Counted from the first letter of the stretch, positions 25,796 to 34,182 are shown. The stretch is 50,837 nt of DNA from Cytophagales bacterium (GCA_025359125.1 JANYHI010000047.1:1-50837), one strand, 5' to 3'. Translations and numbers: made by a program. The notes: a model not told the origin generated them from the sequence alone.

Positions 25796-28024
25796 CTACA
25801 AATTTAGCCAATAGGTGAATTTTAGAACGATTGCACGTAGTTTTGGCTGGCCGCTGTAGTATTGAATATTTTCTTTAAACTGATCTTCCGCAAAGTAATT
25901 ATCGGTGTAAACCAAGAATAGATCAGAAGCGGGCTTAAATCGCCATTGCAAGCGCGAGTTGATATTTATGTTGTTGTTTTGGTTGTTGTATTGAATAAAG
26001 GTTGTCCAAAATAATTTGCGCGTAAATGTAAAGTCCAATTTCGGGCTTACTAAAATAAGATTAGCAGATTTATACGGACTAGGAAGATTTATCCTATTCA
26101 AACTGAAATCAACAGAAATGATTGCATGTGGTTGAATTCGATAACTAATATTTCCATCCAAGTTTACACGATGACCATTAAAATATTCACCTGATCTAGT
26201 TTGAAGAGAAAAGTTCAATCTCCTTCGCGCGTTTGATTGAAAAAATGCGATCACTGAATTGTAGTAGAATTCGTTTCCTGTTACTATTTCAAGTCCGCCA
26301 CTTCTGGACGGATCAAATGCACTAAATAAATAAACGTAGTCTCTTCTGAGGCGTATAAAAAAATTAGATGTGTTTTGGAAAGCAATTTTATACCATATGT
26401 TAAAATCCCAATCGGTGGTGCCATGTAAATCATTACCAATAATATCTAAATCAAAACCCGGACCATGGTTGTTAATCAATGTAGATTTAGGATACCAGCT
26501 ATAATAAAGCTCTGGAGAAACGCGATTGAATCTCTTTCGCGGAACATAACCAACCTGCGGATCATAGTTAGCTCCTACAGTTTGCACGGTTAGGTCAATT
26601 TCAATATTGGGTTTATTATAAGTAAATGCCACCGTAGATGCATAGGCACTATCTTTTTTATCTTGAGTAAAAGACCGATGATAAAATGCTTTACCACTCC
26701 ACCTATTGTTTTTAGAAGCCAAGTTATAATCAATGCCAACTAGCCGATTGTATTTGTTGGGCATAATTTTAAAATCGGTAGCACTTGAATCTTGAAATGT
26801 TTGCTTGTTAATCATCATCAAACCTATGTTGGAGCGCGCGAATATTTTTCGTTGCACTGCGGCTACTGTATAATTTGTGGAAGGCAGGTTGATGGCATCG
26901 TCTTTTGCAGCTTGCATGGTGAGCAAACCGATTCTCCAATTATTATTGATCTTTCCACTCAATCGTGCACCACCATAAATTTGATTTTGAATATTTTGTC
27001 CGGTGGAAGGATCTCTGGTTACGCCAATTCGTCTGGAGAAAAAAGGGCGCATATTTCCGGCACCAAAGCTTGCAAAGAGATCTGCATTTTCTAAAAAAAA
27101 TTGCCTTTTCTCTGGATAGAAAATTTCGAATCGACTTAAATTAGTTACTTGCTGATCTACTTCTACTTGCGAAAAATCAGGATTGACTGTTAAGTCTAAA
27201 TTTAATGCAGGGCCCACAGAAATTTTAGCATCTCCACCAACTGAAATAGATCGATCAGTAGGAAGTTTTTCCTGAAAATTATCAATATTCTTGGCAGCTA
27301 AATAAGGAATGACAGATACGTTTCCTCCCGGGTGACCCAGCGGCTTATCCCAATTTAAATCTCTAGAAAACGCGAGAGAAGTAGGGGAGTATCCCCGCGG
27401 AAAAGGAGACCAAGTACTTTGTTCGTTGTAATGGCTATCAATCCGATAAAAATTAATGTGCCATTGAGTGATTCCTTCTTTGAATCGAATTGTTTTAAAC
27501 GGAATAGCAATTTCGCATACCCAGCTATCTGCCAACATTTTAGTTTCAGAAAACCACTTATTATCCCAGCTTAGGTTGAGATCATCTCCTCCATTGCTGC
27601 CACCATTTGCTATTAATCCCTCTCGCTGTACACCATAAGCATTCACCCCAAATAAAAAACCATTTGTTCTATCTTGATAGGTATCTATTGTTATTGAAAG
27701 TCCATCGATACCCGGCCCACGGTAATCACGCTTAAGCGAAGGGGTTACATATTTTCGGGCTCCCAGATTGTGCATCACTCCATAGATGTAAATGAAGTGA
27801 TCGTCATACGTCATTCTGATTTCTGTAGGAGCTTTGGCATAAGAAGAATCAAAAGGAAATAACTGCTTGAAATGACCAGCTGCATCCGCCTCTTGCCAGG
27901 CTGCCTCATCCATATTGCCATCAATAGTAATGGCAGAAGTAGCTCTTTTTATATTTAAACCAGGTAGTTGTGCGAGAACTTGATTTGAAATAATCAGAAA
28001 GTAGAACACAAATCTGTACGGCAC
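25796..28024 (-). CDS. DUF5916 outer-membrane protein with N-terminal CBM9-like domain (second copy)
   Basis: A 742-residue paralogue of the protein at 15.3-17.6 kb, with the same layout: a signal peptide (about 1-18), a CBM9-like domain (AITIDGNMDEAAWQEADAAG, WVCEIAIPFKTIRF), the DUF5916 barrel start DLTVNPDFSQVEVDQQVTNL, the FYPEKRQFFLENADLF block and the C terminus LKFTYWLNL. GTG at 28024 is the start because it places the signal peptide first. Outer-membrane location is inferred from the beta-rich C-terminal half with its aromatic end. It is 87 bp downstream of trmN6. Role unknown. Confidence 0.85.
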   Translation of the reverse strand: MPYRFVFYFLIISNQVLAQLPGLNIKRATSAITIDGNMDEAAWQEADAAGHFKQLFPFDSSYAKAPTEIRMTYDDHFIYIYGVMHNLGARKYVTPSLKRDYRGPGIDGLSITIDTYQDRTNGFLFGVNAYGVQREGLIANGGSNGGDDLNLSWDNKWFSETKMLADSWVCEIAIPFKTIRFKEGITQWHINFYRIDSHYNEQSTWSPFPRGYSPTSLAFSRDLNWDKPLGHPGGNVSVIPYLAAKNIDNFQEKLPTDRSISVGGDAKISVGPALNLDLTVNPDFSQVEVDQQVTNLSRFEIFYPEKRQFFLENADLFASFGAGNMRPFFSRRIGVTRDPSTGQNIQNQIYGGARLSGKINNNWRIGLLTMQAAKDDAINLPSTNYTVAAVQRKIFARSNIGLMMINKQTFQDSSATDFKIMPNKYNRLVGIDYNLASKNNRWSGKAFYHRSFTQDKKDSAYASTVAFTYNKPNIEIDLTVQTVGANYDPQVGYVPRKRFNRVSPELYYSWYPKSTLINNHGPGFDLDIIGNDLHGTTDWDFNIWYKIAFQNTSNFFIRLRRDYVYLFSAFDPSRSGGLEIVTGNEFYYNSVIAFFQSNARRRLNFSLQTRSGEYFNGHRVNLDGNISYRIQPHAIISVDFSLNRINLPSPYKSANLILVSPKLDFTFTRKLFWTTFIQYNNQNNNININSRLQWRFKPASDLFLVYTDNYFAEDQFKENIQYYSGQPKLRAIVLKFTYWLNL

Positions 28025-28110
28025 GCCAAATGGGGTTAAGCTAATTTGTAATATTACTCCTTTTGCCTACATAGGGTTACAGAAATTTGATGAGTGGCTT
28101 TACATTTATT

Positions 28111-28806
28111 TTATAATTTCAAATAGAAATCGCGAGTGAGTGCTTGATATTCTTCTGACCATGTTTCTCCCTCGTTATGCAAAATAAATTTTTGTTGAAT
28201 TTGCAAATGCTCTTGAAACGAGAATTCAAATAACCAACGCTCTTGTGGTTTGTTTGCTCGGCTAAAAAAAGCTAACTGACGATTGCAAAATAAATGATAC
28301 GATTGTGCTATGGATCTAAACTGATTTCCTTCTTCAACAGGAAGTATTACAGCCAGTCGACTGGTGTTTTTCATCAGCTTGACGGAATGATAAATTAATT
28401 CTTCATAACTCAATGTGTTCGTGTGTCTTGCTTTCGCGCGATGTGTTGTGGGGGGTAGCTGACTATTGATAAAGTAAGGTGGATTACTTACGATCAAATC
28501 AAATTTTTCGCTTTCAAATTTTTGTAGCAACTGATGAAACACTTGAACACGATTAGCCCAAGGCGAAGCTAAAATATTTTCAGTGGCTTGTTGTGCATCT
28601 GCACCTTCGCTTTCAATTGCTTCAATGCGTGTTGAGTTGCCACTGCGTTGAGCCAGCATCAAAGCAATTATTCCAGAGCCTGTGCCGATATCTAATACAC
28701 GATGCGAATCATTCAAATTTACCCACGCACCGAGCAGCACAGCATCTGTACCCACTTTCATAGCGCAGCGGTTATCTTCAATAGAAAATTGTTTGAAGCG
28801 AAACAC
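28111..28806 (-). CDS. tRNA1(Val) (adenine(37)-N6)-methyltransferase TrmN6-like
   Basis: A 231-residue SAM-dependent methyltransferase. The glycine-rich SAM loop is VLDIGTGSGIIAL (about 40-52) and the N6-adenine catalytic motif is SNPPYF (near 110). The N terminus MFRFKQFSIEDNRCAMKVGTDAVLLGAW is typical of the YfiC/TrmN6 family, which methylates A37 of valine tRNA1 in E. coli. The Asn-Pro-Pro-Tyr motif shows amino-group methylation of a base; tRNA as substrate is inferred from the family. It lies 78 bp downstream of kdnB. Confidence 0.88.
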   Translation of the reverse strand: MFRFKQFSIEDNRCAMKVGTDAVLLGAWVNLNDSHRVLDIGTGSGIIALMLAQRSGNSTRIEAIESEGADAQQATENILASPWANRVQVFHQLLQKFESEKFDLIVSNPPYFINSQLPPTTHRAKARHTNTLSYEELIYHSVKLMKNTSRLAVILPVEEGNQFRSIAQSYHLFCNRQLAFFSRANKPQERWLFEFSFQEHLQIQQKFILHNEGETWSEEYQALTRDFYLKL

Positions 28807-28884
28807 TCCGCAATGTTAAATTTTAAATGGTGAATGTTAGCTAGAGTTGAATATTTAGAATTTAATATTAAACCTTTAAATTTT

Positions 28885-29964
28885 TTAAAGTCTCCTAAAC
28901 AACCCTTCAATACTTTCCACAGTAATTTTGTCTTTCCAATCGGTGCCAATGGCGTGGTTCCACATGTGTGGCAAGTTGTAAGATACTTTTGCCATAGCCG
29001 TGATTTGTGCATCTGTCCAATTTTTAGAAAGCCTTTGCGGCAAATCGATTTTATGTTTGGTAATCATGGTCTTAAATTCTTTCACCCCTTCCGAGTAAAA
29101 ATCTTCTAAGTGATTGAAGGCAATACAGTTTGCATAGCAATGCCGTGTCCCTAAAATTTTTGAAAGTCCGTAAGACAAAGCGTGACACACACCTACTTCA
29201 GAATAAGTCAAACTCAATCCACCCATTAAAGATGCCACCATTAGCTTGTCATCGTTCTCGGCAGTTTGTCCACTCTTGTCTCCTAAATAAATTTCCTGAC
29301 AAAGTTTTAATGATTGCTCAGCATACGCGTGGCTGTATGCATTGTTCAGCGTTCCATTTTCAGATTCGATGCAATGGATGTACGTATCCATGCCGGTGTA
29401 AAACCACCAGTTGCGTGGTACGCTTGCAATTAAATCTGGGTCGAGAACTACTTGATTGAATACAGTCCACTCACATTTCAATCCTAATTTTTTTTCAGGG
29501 CCTGTTAACACTGCAGTCATCGAGACTTCTGCTCCCGTTCCTGAAATTGTTGGAACGCCAATATGATAGATGCCGGGTTTCTTAATCAGATTTAATCCTT
29601 GATACAATTGTGACGATCCATCATTGGTAAACATCAACGATACCGCTTTCGCAATATCCATGATTGATCCACCGCCAATACCAATTGCAGCGGCAGGAAT
29701 TCCATTAGATTTTTTTACATCGTCACGAATTTTATCAATCTGCTCAGTTGTTGGTTCGTATTGATCTACATCAATAAACATCACCACATCTTCTGCTTTT
29801 GCTGGAATGCGATTGGCCAACTCTTTCCCCTTAAAATAATTATCAACTAAGAAGAGCATGAATTTGTCGTTCTGATTTCGTTGGGTTTCTACGATTTCTC
29901 CTAGTTGGCTAAAACTTCCGCGTCCGTATACGGTCTTTTCTATTCCCTTAAAATTTTTGTGCAT
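28885..29964 (-). CDS. kdnB: 3-deoxy-alpha-D-manno-octulosonate 8-oxidase KdnB (iron-containing alcohol dehydrogenase family)
   Basis: A 359-residue group III iron-type dehydrogenase. NAD-binding GIGGGSIMD and the metal-site helices (YTGMDTYIHCIES, EVGVCHALSYGL, MWNHAIGTDW) are all present. Sequence style (YGRGSFSQLGEI, PTISGTGAEVS) and the aminotransferase partner gene fit KdnB, which oxidises C8 of Kdo; KdnA then transaminates it to 8-amino-Kdo (Kdo8N) for LPS. ATG 29964 is preferred to an in-frame ATG at 30012 because the latter overlaps the toxin gene and the family begins around FKGIEKTVYGRG. Unlike a simple kdnA-kdnB pair, a toxin-antitoxin module separates it from kdnA. Confidence 0.85.
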   Translation of the reverse strand: MHKNFKGIEKTVYGRGSFSQLGEIVETQRNQNDKFMLFLVDNYFKGKELANRIPAKAEDVVMFIDVDQYEPTTEQIDKIRDDVKKSNGIPAAAIGIGGGSIMDIAKAVSLMFTNDGSSQLYQGLNLIKKPGIYHIGVPTISGTGAEVSMTAVLTGPEKKLGLKCEWTVFNQVVLDPDLIASVPRNWWFYTGMDTYIHCIESENGTLNNAYSHAYAEQSLKLCQEIYLGDKSGQTAENDDKLMVASLMGGLSLTYSEVGVCHALSYGLSKILGTRHCYANCIAFNHLEDFYSEGVKEFKTMITKHKIDLPQRLSKNWTDAQITAMAKVSYNLPHMWNHAIGTDWKDKITVESIEGLFRRL

Positions 29965-29989
29965 TGTAATAGTTTGATTTTTGTTCTTA

Positions 29990-30313
29990 TTAAATTTTGA
30001 AAATATCGGCAAGAGTATTTTTAACTTGATTTGTTTCGTTTTGCTTCAATCTACCTAAGGCAGTTTTTGAAAGCCGACTTTCATCTACTGCTCTGATTTG
30101 ATCAAGACAGATCTCACAGAATTTATTTTGAAATCGTATTTCTATTCTTGACGGATAACCTCGTAAAGTAGTTGTCATCGGGGCAACAATAACAGTACCC
30201 AAAACAGAGTTCATTTCGGATGGAGAAAGAACTACACACGGTCTGCTTTTTTTGATCTCCGATCCAATAGTCGGATCAAGGTTAACCAGGTATACTTCAA
30301 ACTCTCTTACCAT
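29990..30313 (-). CDS. MazF/PemK-type toxin (endoribonuclease)
   Basis: A 107-residue MazF-fold protein. The start VREFEVYLVNLDPTIGSEIKK, then SRPCVVLSP and VAPMTTTLRGYP, gives the usual toxin pattern, and EICLDQIRAVDESRL matches the later conserved block. Such toxins cut mRNA at short sequences and are blocked by an AbrB-type antitoxin. ATG 30313 was chosen over a TTG two codons earlier. It overlaps the antitoxin stop by 7 nt and ends 25 bp before kdnB. The key residues look intact, so it is probably active. Confidence 0.88.
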   Translation of the reverse strand: MVREFEVYLVNLDPTIGSEIKKSRPCVVLSPSEMNSVLGTVIVAPMTTTLRGYPSRIEIRFQNKFCEICLDQIRAVDESRLSKTALGRLKQNETNQVKNTLADIFKI

Positions 30314-30549
30314 GTCCAATCGCTTTGGTCAAATCGATTTACAACAAAATCAGATTTTACCTTGATTGATTTTTTAAAATCAGACCACTTTTTCTTCACA
30401 GGTTTGTCTGCTGACGAAATCATAATAACCTGATCTTTCACCAAAATCTTTACTGTATCTGTAATTCCACTTTCTTCTAAAATGGATTTAGGAAATAAGA
30501 TTCCTTTTGAATTTCCAATTTGCCTTATTTTAGCTATTGATGTACTCAT
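30307..30549 (-). CDS. MazE-like AbrB-type antitoxin
   Basis: An 80-residue antitoxin. The N terminus is a swapped-hairpin AbrB/MazE DNA-binding domain (AKIRQIGNSKGILFPKSILEE), the C-terminal tail (SDFKKSIKVKSDFVVNRFD) should wrap the toxin. ATG 30549 follows a promoter whose -7 box ends at 30568; the alternative upstream TTG would fall at the transcription start. Operator-like repeats lie over that promoter. It overlaps the toxin by 7 nt, as is usual for these pairs. Confidence 0.85.
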   Translation of the reverse strand: MSTSIAKIRQIGNSKGILFPKSILEESGITDTVKILVKDQVIMISSADKPVKKKWSDFKKSIKVKSDFVVNRFDQSDWTW

Positions 30550-30558
30550 ATTATTTTT

Positions 30559-30579
30559 GTTATAACACAAAGTTATAAC
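30559..30579 (-). promoter_or_regulatory. mazEF promoter with paired palindromic operator
   Basis: Two copies of the self-complementary octamer GTTATAAC (30559-30566 and 30572-30579) stand 13 bp apart, spaced by 5 bp. Reading the minus strand, TAACTTTG (30575 to 30568) matches the -7 consensus and overlaps one octamer, so the antitoxin-toxin complex bound here would block its own promoter. Confidence 0.7.
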
Positions 30580-30674
30580 ATTTAAATAATTACTCCAAGC
30601 GTTTAATCAAATCCTCTGCAGGCCTCTACTTCTCTGCGATTAAAAATTTCTAACCGAAAAGAAGTAGTTATTAT

Positions 30675-31883
30675 TTATGCAGGCACTGTTGCCAATGCAT
30701 TTTTAATGCATCCGCCAATCTTGTGTGCCAATGCTTTTACTTCTTCTTCCTTCCACGTGCAACGAATGCCAAACGAAATTAATCTCCCCACTGTCTCTTG
30801 CGATTTTGGTAAGTTCAAATTATTGTAATCTTGCGGAGCCCCGAGCACGTGAATGGGGAGTTTCGCAGCAGATTTTAAATCTCTTAAATGATTCCACTGG
30901 TTGATGAAGTGGTACATGTTCGTAAACCAATAATTAAATCCTCCAACGCCCGCTTTGTTAAATTCATCTACAACGCGTTTAGCAGTTTCGGTATCGGGCA
31001 ACAAAATATTTAAGAAGGTGGCAGAGTCTCCCGCTGGGTCTGCCAACGTGCTGAAACCTACGCCTGCAATTTTAGAAAGCTCGGTCGTTAATAATTTTTT
31101 GTACTCGCGATTTTTCTCTCTGATGTAAGGCACCTTACGCGTTTGTGCCAAACCAATGGCCGCGTTGATTTCTCCTATGCGGTAGTTGAAGCCCAACACA
31201 GGATGGTTTTCCATACCACGGTTGTTGCCTACATGGTCGTGACCATGATCTGAATAGCTGTCAGCATATTTATAACATTGCTCATCATTTGTTACCATCA
31301 CACCGCCTTCACCACAGGTGGCAATTTTAAAAAAGTCGAACGAATAACACCCTGTTTTTCCAAACAAACCAACGGAAGTGCCTTTGTATGATGCGCCAAA
31401 CGCCTGACCCGCATCTTCAATTAACGTAAGATTATGTTCTTTACAGATTTTTAAAATCTCATCCAACTTCGCCATGCCTCCGCACATGTGTACGAGCATA
31501 ATCGCTTTTGTTTTAGGAGTGATGGCCGCACGGATGCCCTCCGGGCTCAAGCACAGCGACTCATCAATTTCGGCAAACACCGGTAGCGCGCCAGCAAACA
31601 ACACAGCCTCTACCGAAGCGATATATGTAAACGGAGGTACAATTACTTCATCGCCCGCACCCACACCGGCAGCATAAAGCGAGCACGCCACGGCTGTAGA
31701 ACCACTCGACACCGCATGCGCAAATTTTGCACCTGTAATTTTTTTCACTTCCGCCTCAAACTCACGTGCCTTCCAAATATTGTTGCGCTGTGCATCGTGG
31801 TTGTAGCGAAATAAGATGCCCGTTTCCAACACATCATTGATTTCTTTTTTCTCTTCTATTCCAAATAATTCAGTTCCTGGCAT
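30675..31883 (-). CDS. kdnA: 8-amino-3,8-dideoxy-alpha-D-manno-octulosonate transaminase KdnA (DegT/DnrJ/EryC1/StrS family)
   Basis: A 402-residue PLP aminotransferase. Features include PGTELFGIEEKKE at the start, HAVSSGSTAVACSLYAAGVG, IEDAGQAFGA and the Lys in FDFFKIATCGEGG that binds PLP. Overall pattern and partner gene fit KdnA, which makes Kdo8N from 8-oxo-Kdo using glutamate. This modifies the inner core of LPS and can lower its negative charge. ATG 31883 is used because a -7 box lies at 31903-31910, downstream of the alternative in-frame ATG at 31949. Other sugar aminotransferases of the family are possible, but the kdnB neighbour supports the call. Confidence 0.85.
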   Translation of the reverse strand: MPGTELFGIEEKKEINDVLETGILFRYNHDAQRNNIWKAREFEAEVKKITGAKFAHAVSSGSTAVACSLYAAGVGAGDEVIVPPFTYIASVEAVLFAGALPVFAEIDESLCLSPEGIRAAITPKTKAIMLVHMCGGMAKLDEILKICKEHNLTLIEDAGQAFGASYKGTSVGLFGKTGCYSFDFFKIATCGEGGVMVTNDEQCYKYADSYSDHGHDHVGNNRGMENHPVLGFNYRIGEINAAIGLAQTRKVPYIREKNREYKKLLTTELSKIAGVGFSTLADPAGDSATFLNILLPDTETAKRVVDEFNKAGVGGFNYWFTNMYHFINQWNHLRDLKSAAKLPIHVLGAPQDYNNLNLPKSQETVGRLISFGIRCTWKEEEVKALAHKIGGCIKNALATVPA

Positions 31884-31902
31884 GGTTGATAAGATTAGGG
31901 GA

Positions 31903-31910
31903 CAAAAATA
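31903..31910 (-). promoter_or_regulatory. -7 element of the kdnA promoter
   Basis: On the minus strand TATTTTTG matches TAnnTTTG and ends 19 nt before the kdnA ATG at 31883. It helps exclude the upstream start at 31949. A -33 box is not obvious. Confidence 0.5.
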
Positions 31911-32010
31911 CGGATTTATGGTTTCTTTTTTAGCCTCGATTATGCACAATTTTAGGTTGTGTTAAGCGTGCCACAGGTTACAACGAAAGGGTCTTTTAAA
32001 ATGTTTTGGG

Positions 32011-32092
32011 GCGTGCCCCGCTTAGGCGCGGGTCGTGCTATGCGCTGCAATCCACACGAAGCGCGTGGGATTTACGCTTCTATCACTCACGC
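32011..32092 (+). repeat. Structured GC-rich intergenic element, copy B
   Basis: An outer stem GCGTG (32011-32015) pairs with CACGC (32088-32092). Inside are a hairpin CCCGC/GCGGG (32017-32021 with 32028-32032), the block GGGTCGTGCTATGCGCTGCA, and a 9-bp stem AATCC-(A)-CACG / CGTG-GGATT (32049-32058 with 32064-32072). Together they form a three-way junction like copy A at 17.6 kb. The 421-bp spacer from 31884 to 32304 holds no convincing gene beyond this. Confidence 0.6.
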
Positions 32093-32304
32093 AGAGTTCC
32101 ACTACTACATTTTGTAATCTTAGAAACGCATGTTGTTGGAGACATAGAAAGGATTCTAAAATTCTACTTTATCTGATTTCGTATCGTGATTTGCTAATTA
32201 TTGCTGTCGCTGAAAGAACACAGCTAAGGGCAAGGGAGCTCAAGTATAATTTTTTTGTATTCTTACGATCGTGCAGTAAAGAACATTGAAGTAGCTAAAG
32301 AACC

Positions 32305-33102
32305 TTACTGCTTAATTTCCTGTAGCAAAGATTCCATCACCTGCTTTGCATCATCAATTCCTACTTTATAAGTATTCTTATCCGCGTTGGAATAGACCAA
32401 TCTTAGCGCAAAAATTCTTGACAAAAATCGGTTGATCACTAACGGGTCTTGAGTAATCAACTCAATTTTTGATTCCGGTGGTAGCGGATGAAAGTCTCCC
32501 TCATACAGGCTAATAAGCGAATTCATTTTGAATATTTCCCCAAAAAGTTCTTTGCAATCAGCTCGGGCGCGGTCGATGGCTTCTTCTTGGAAAATAATAT
32601 TTTCAATGATCTTGCGGTCATAAGTAATAATCTGGTTTGAAATATTTCTATCGCGAATCAACCGAAGCCCCCCTGTATTTTTCAGTTGTTGTAGCGTTCT
32701 GTCATTTGCCCTGAAAATTGGGCCGGCATATAGAAACCCTGATGACGTGTTGTATATTTTGTAAGCTGTTTCAGGCTTGTGATGCGCAAGATAAAGGATC
32801 AATGTGTCCAATTTCCGAAGCGAAAGCTGGATGAATTTTTTCCTATTATTCATAGATGCAGTATCTAGTTTGAGGTCTTCAACCATCGAAGAGAGGTATT
32901 GCTTTTCCAATTGGTGCTCCAGATAACTCTCGCGCTCGGAATTCAAAATAAATGCAGCTGTAACCGCCAGAAATGGTACAGTAAATTCGAATAGATAATC
33001 CTGCCAGCTTTTCCTAGCGCGAGATTCTGTTTTATCTTTTGTTTCTTCTGCTTGAGTGGAGGTTATTTCAGCTCCGACTACGGGTTCGATGGAATCGTCC
33101 AT
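32305..33102 (-). CDS. Hypothetical membrane-anchored protein (DUF6090-like)
   Basis: A 265-residue protein of unknown function. A charged N-terminal part (about 1-35) precedes one hydrophobic segment (FEFTVPFLAVTAAFILNSERE, about 39-58), followed by a long helical part rich in Lys, Leu and Glu (YLSSMVEDLKLDTASMNN onward) to the end. The layout resembles small Bacteroidota DUF6090-type proteins with one membrane helix and a helical soluble domain, but I do not recognise it firmly. It lies alone between copy B of the structured element and the repeat-rich region. Confidence 0.55.
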   Translation of the reverse strand: MDDSIEPVVGAEITSTQAEETKDKTESRARKSWQDYLFEFTVPFLAVTAAFILNSERESYLEHQLEKQYLSSMVEDLKLDTASMNNRKKFIQLSLRKLDTLILYLAHHKPETAYKIYNTSSGFLYAGPIFRANDRTLQQLKNTGGLRLIRDRNISNQIITYDRKIIENIIFQEEAIDRARADCKELFGEIFKMNSLISLYEGDFHPLPPESKIELITQDPLVINRFLSRIFALRLVYSNADKNTYKVGIDDAKQVMESLLQEIKQ

Positions 33103-33286
33103 TAAATTTTGATTTAGGATATCTTAAAGATAGATACAATTCGTACTTATCTTTATAAATTTAAATCGCATCGTTCAAACTTAAATATTTCGAAGATCAA
33201 CCTTTAAATAATTTTCCTGCCCTTGTTGGTGTTCTTCGTCAACAAGCATTCCACTCAAGGCACGTAACGGTTAAAAACACTAGTTA

Positions 33287-33431
33287 GCGCGCGTTTGCAA
33301 CGCGTGTTATTCCTATCCTTATTTTTCGTAGGAGTCCGAGGTGAGACTATGCGAAGAAGGATTACTATTCAAAGAAAAAGAGGTATTTGGAGTCGATTGA
33401 ATAAAGAAATGTACGCGTTGCAAACGCGCGC
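33287..33431. repeat. REPIN-like inverted pair of REP sequences
   Basis: GCGCGCGTTTGCAACGCGT at 33287-33305 is repeated exactly in inverse orientation at 33413-33431 (19 of 19 bp). Each arm contains its own hairpin, CGCGTT-TGC-AACGCG (6-bp stem, 3-nt loop), as in REP sequences. Two inverted REPs enclosing about 107 bp form a REPIN, the kind of element spread by RAYT (Y1 tyrosine) transposases. No RAYT gene is in the window. Confidence 0.7.
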
Positions 33432-33710
33432 CAACATGGCGTTTTTGTCAACCGTCTTGCGAGTCTCGTACTTGTCCACGGTGGGAATTTGTATTAGTAA
33501 AATATCAACCGTTGTGTTTGAAAACTAATTTGTCCCGACCCTATGGCTAGCAACAATCGTATATCAGAAATTCCCTCTCCGATAAACCCAAAAGAAATCG
33601 ATATAAGTAACTCCGTTGTAGATACCTCCTTTCTTTAGTCTTTAAATATATAAAGTTTTCTTTAAAACGGTTAAGCAGCATTCTCTTCTTTTATAAACTC
33701 GGTGAGCATG

Positions 33711-34004
33711 GTCAGGTAGCTGACCGGCTCGGTTAGATGTCTGATCGGCTCTATCAGACATCTGATTGCCTTGGTAAGATTCCTGACCAGGTCTATCAGG
33801 TATCCGATTGCCGGTTTCAGATATCTGATATAACCAATAACGTTTCTCATTTCCTCGATCAGGTTCCTGACCAGGTCTGTAAGGTCTCTGATCTACCCGG
33901 TAAGGTTTCTGATCGAGTCTGTCAGCTCTCTGATTACTTCCGTCAGGTCTCTGATCGGGTAGGTCACGTGTCTGACCGAACCAGTCAGGTGTCTTGCGTG
34001 CCCG
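33711..34004. repeat. Array of fourteen 21-bp units, each with a TCAG-N4-CTGA dyad
   Basis: Fourteen half-site starts fall exactly every 21 bp: 33711, 33732, 33753, 33774, 33795, 33816, 33837, 33858, 33879, 33900, 33921, 33942, 33963 and 33984. Consensus core is RTCAG-N4-CTGAY followed by 7 variable bases. Clear examples are GTCAGGTAGCTGAC (33711) and ATCAGACATCTGAT (33753). Unit 7 is degenerate and unit 14 has a damaged right half. Spacers and loop bases vary while the dyad is kept. Twenty-one base pairs is two helical turns, so all dyads face the same side of DNA. Confidence 0.9.
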
Positions 34005-34182
34005 CTAAAAATAATTCGTCCTTTTTACGCAACTTTTTTTGAGCCGATAACCGACCTCTAAAATGTTACACTATAGTGAGTCGTTGGTAGTAAAATAATC
34101 TTATTTTATTTTTAATCTTTTCGCAACGCGGCAAGGCTGCGCGCGTACTCACTCTCAGATGCACAATAAAGCATTTAAAATT

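Larger units (their letters stand above)
33103..34182. other. 1.08-kb gene-poor repeat region
   Basis: No convincing gene. In order it holds a hairpin CTTGTTG/CAACAAG (33222-33228 with 33240-33246), the REPIN-like pair (33287-33431), 279 bp without recognised structure, the 21-bp dyad array (33711-34004), and 178 bp leading to the FN3 gene. Confidence 0.75.

Noticed and set aside
32035-32289. 84-codon open frame over structured element copy B
   Set aside because: Begins inside the structured element and shows no protein features.
33295-33528. 77-codon open frame over the REPIN-like pair
   Set aside because: It spans both inverted arms and has an Arg/Leu-rich, non-family-like translation.
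33711-34004. CRISPR array
   Set aside because: Units are 21 bp end to end with no unique spacers of 30 bp and no identical repeats, and no cas genes are present.
33737-34042. 101-codon open frame across the 21-bp array, reading as repeated heptads such as QVSD
   Set aside because: It stays open because 21 is a multiple of 3; it has no start context or homologue-like features, and the dyad symmetry explains the DNA better.
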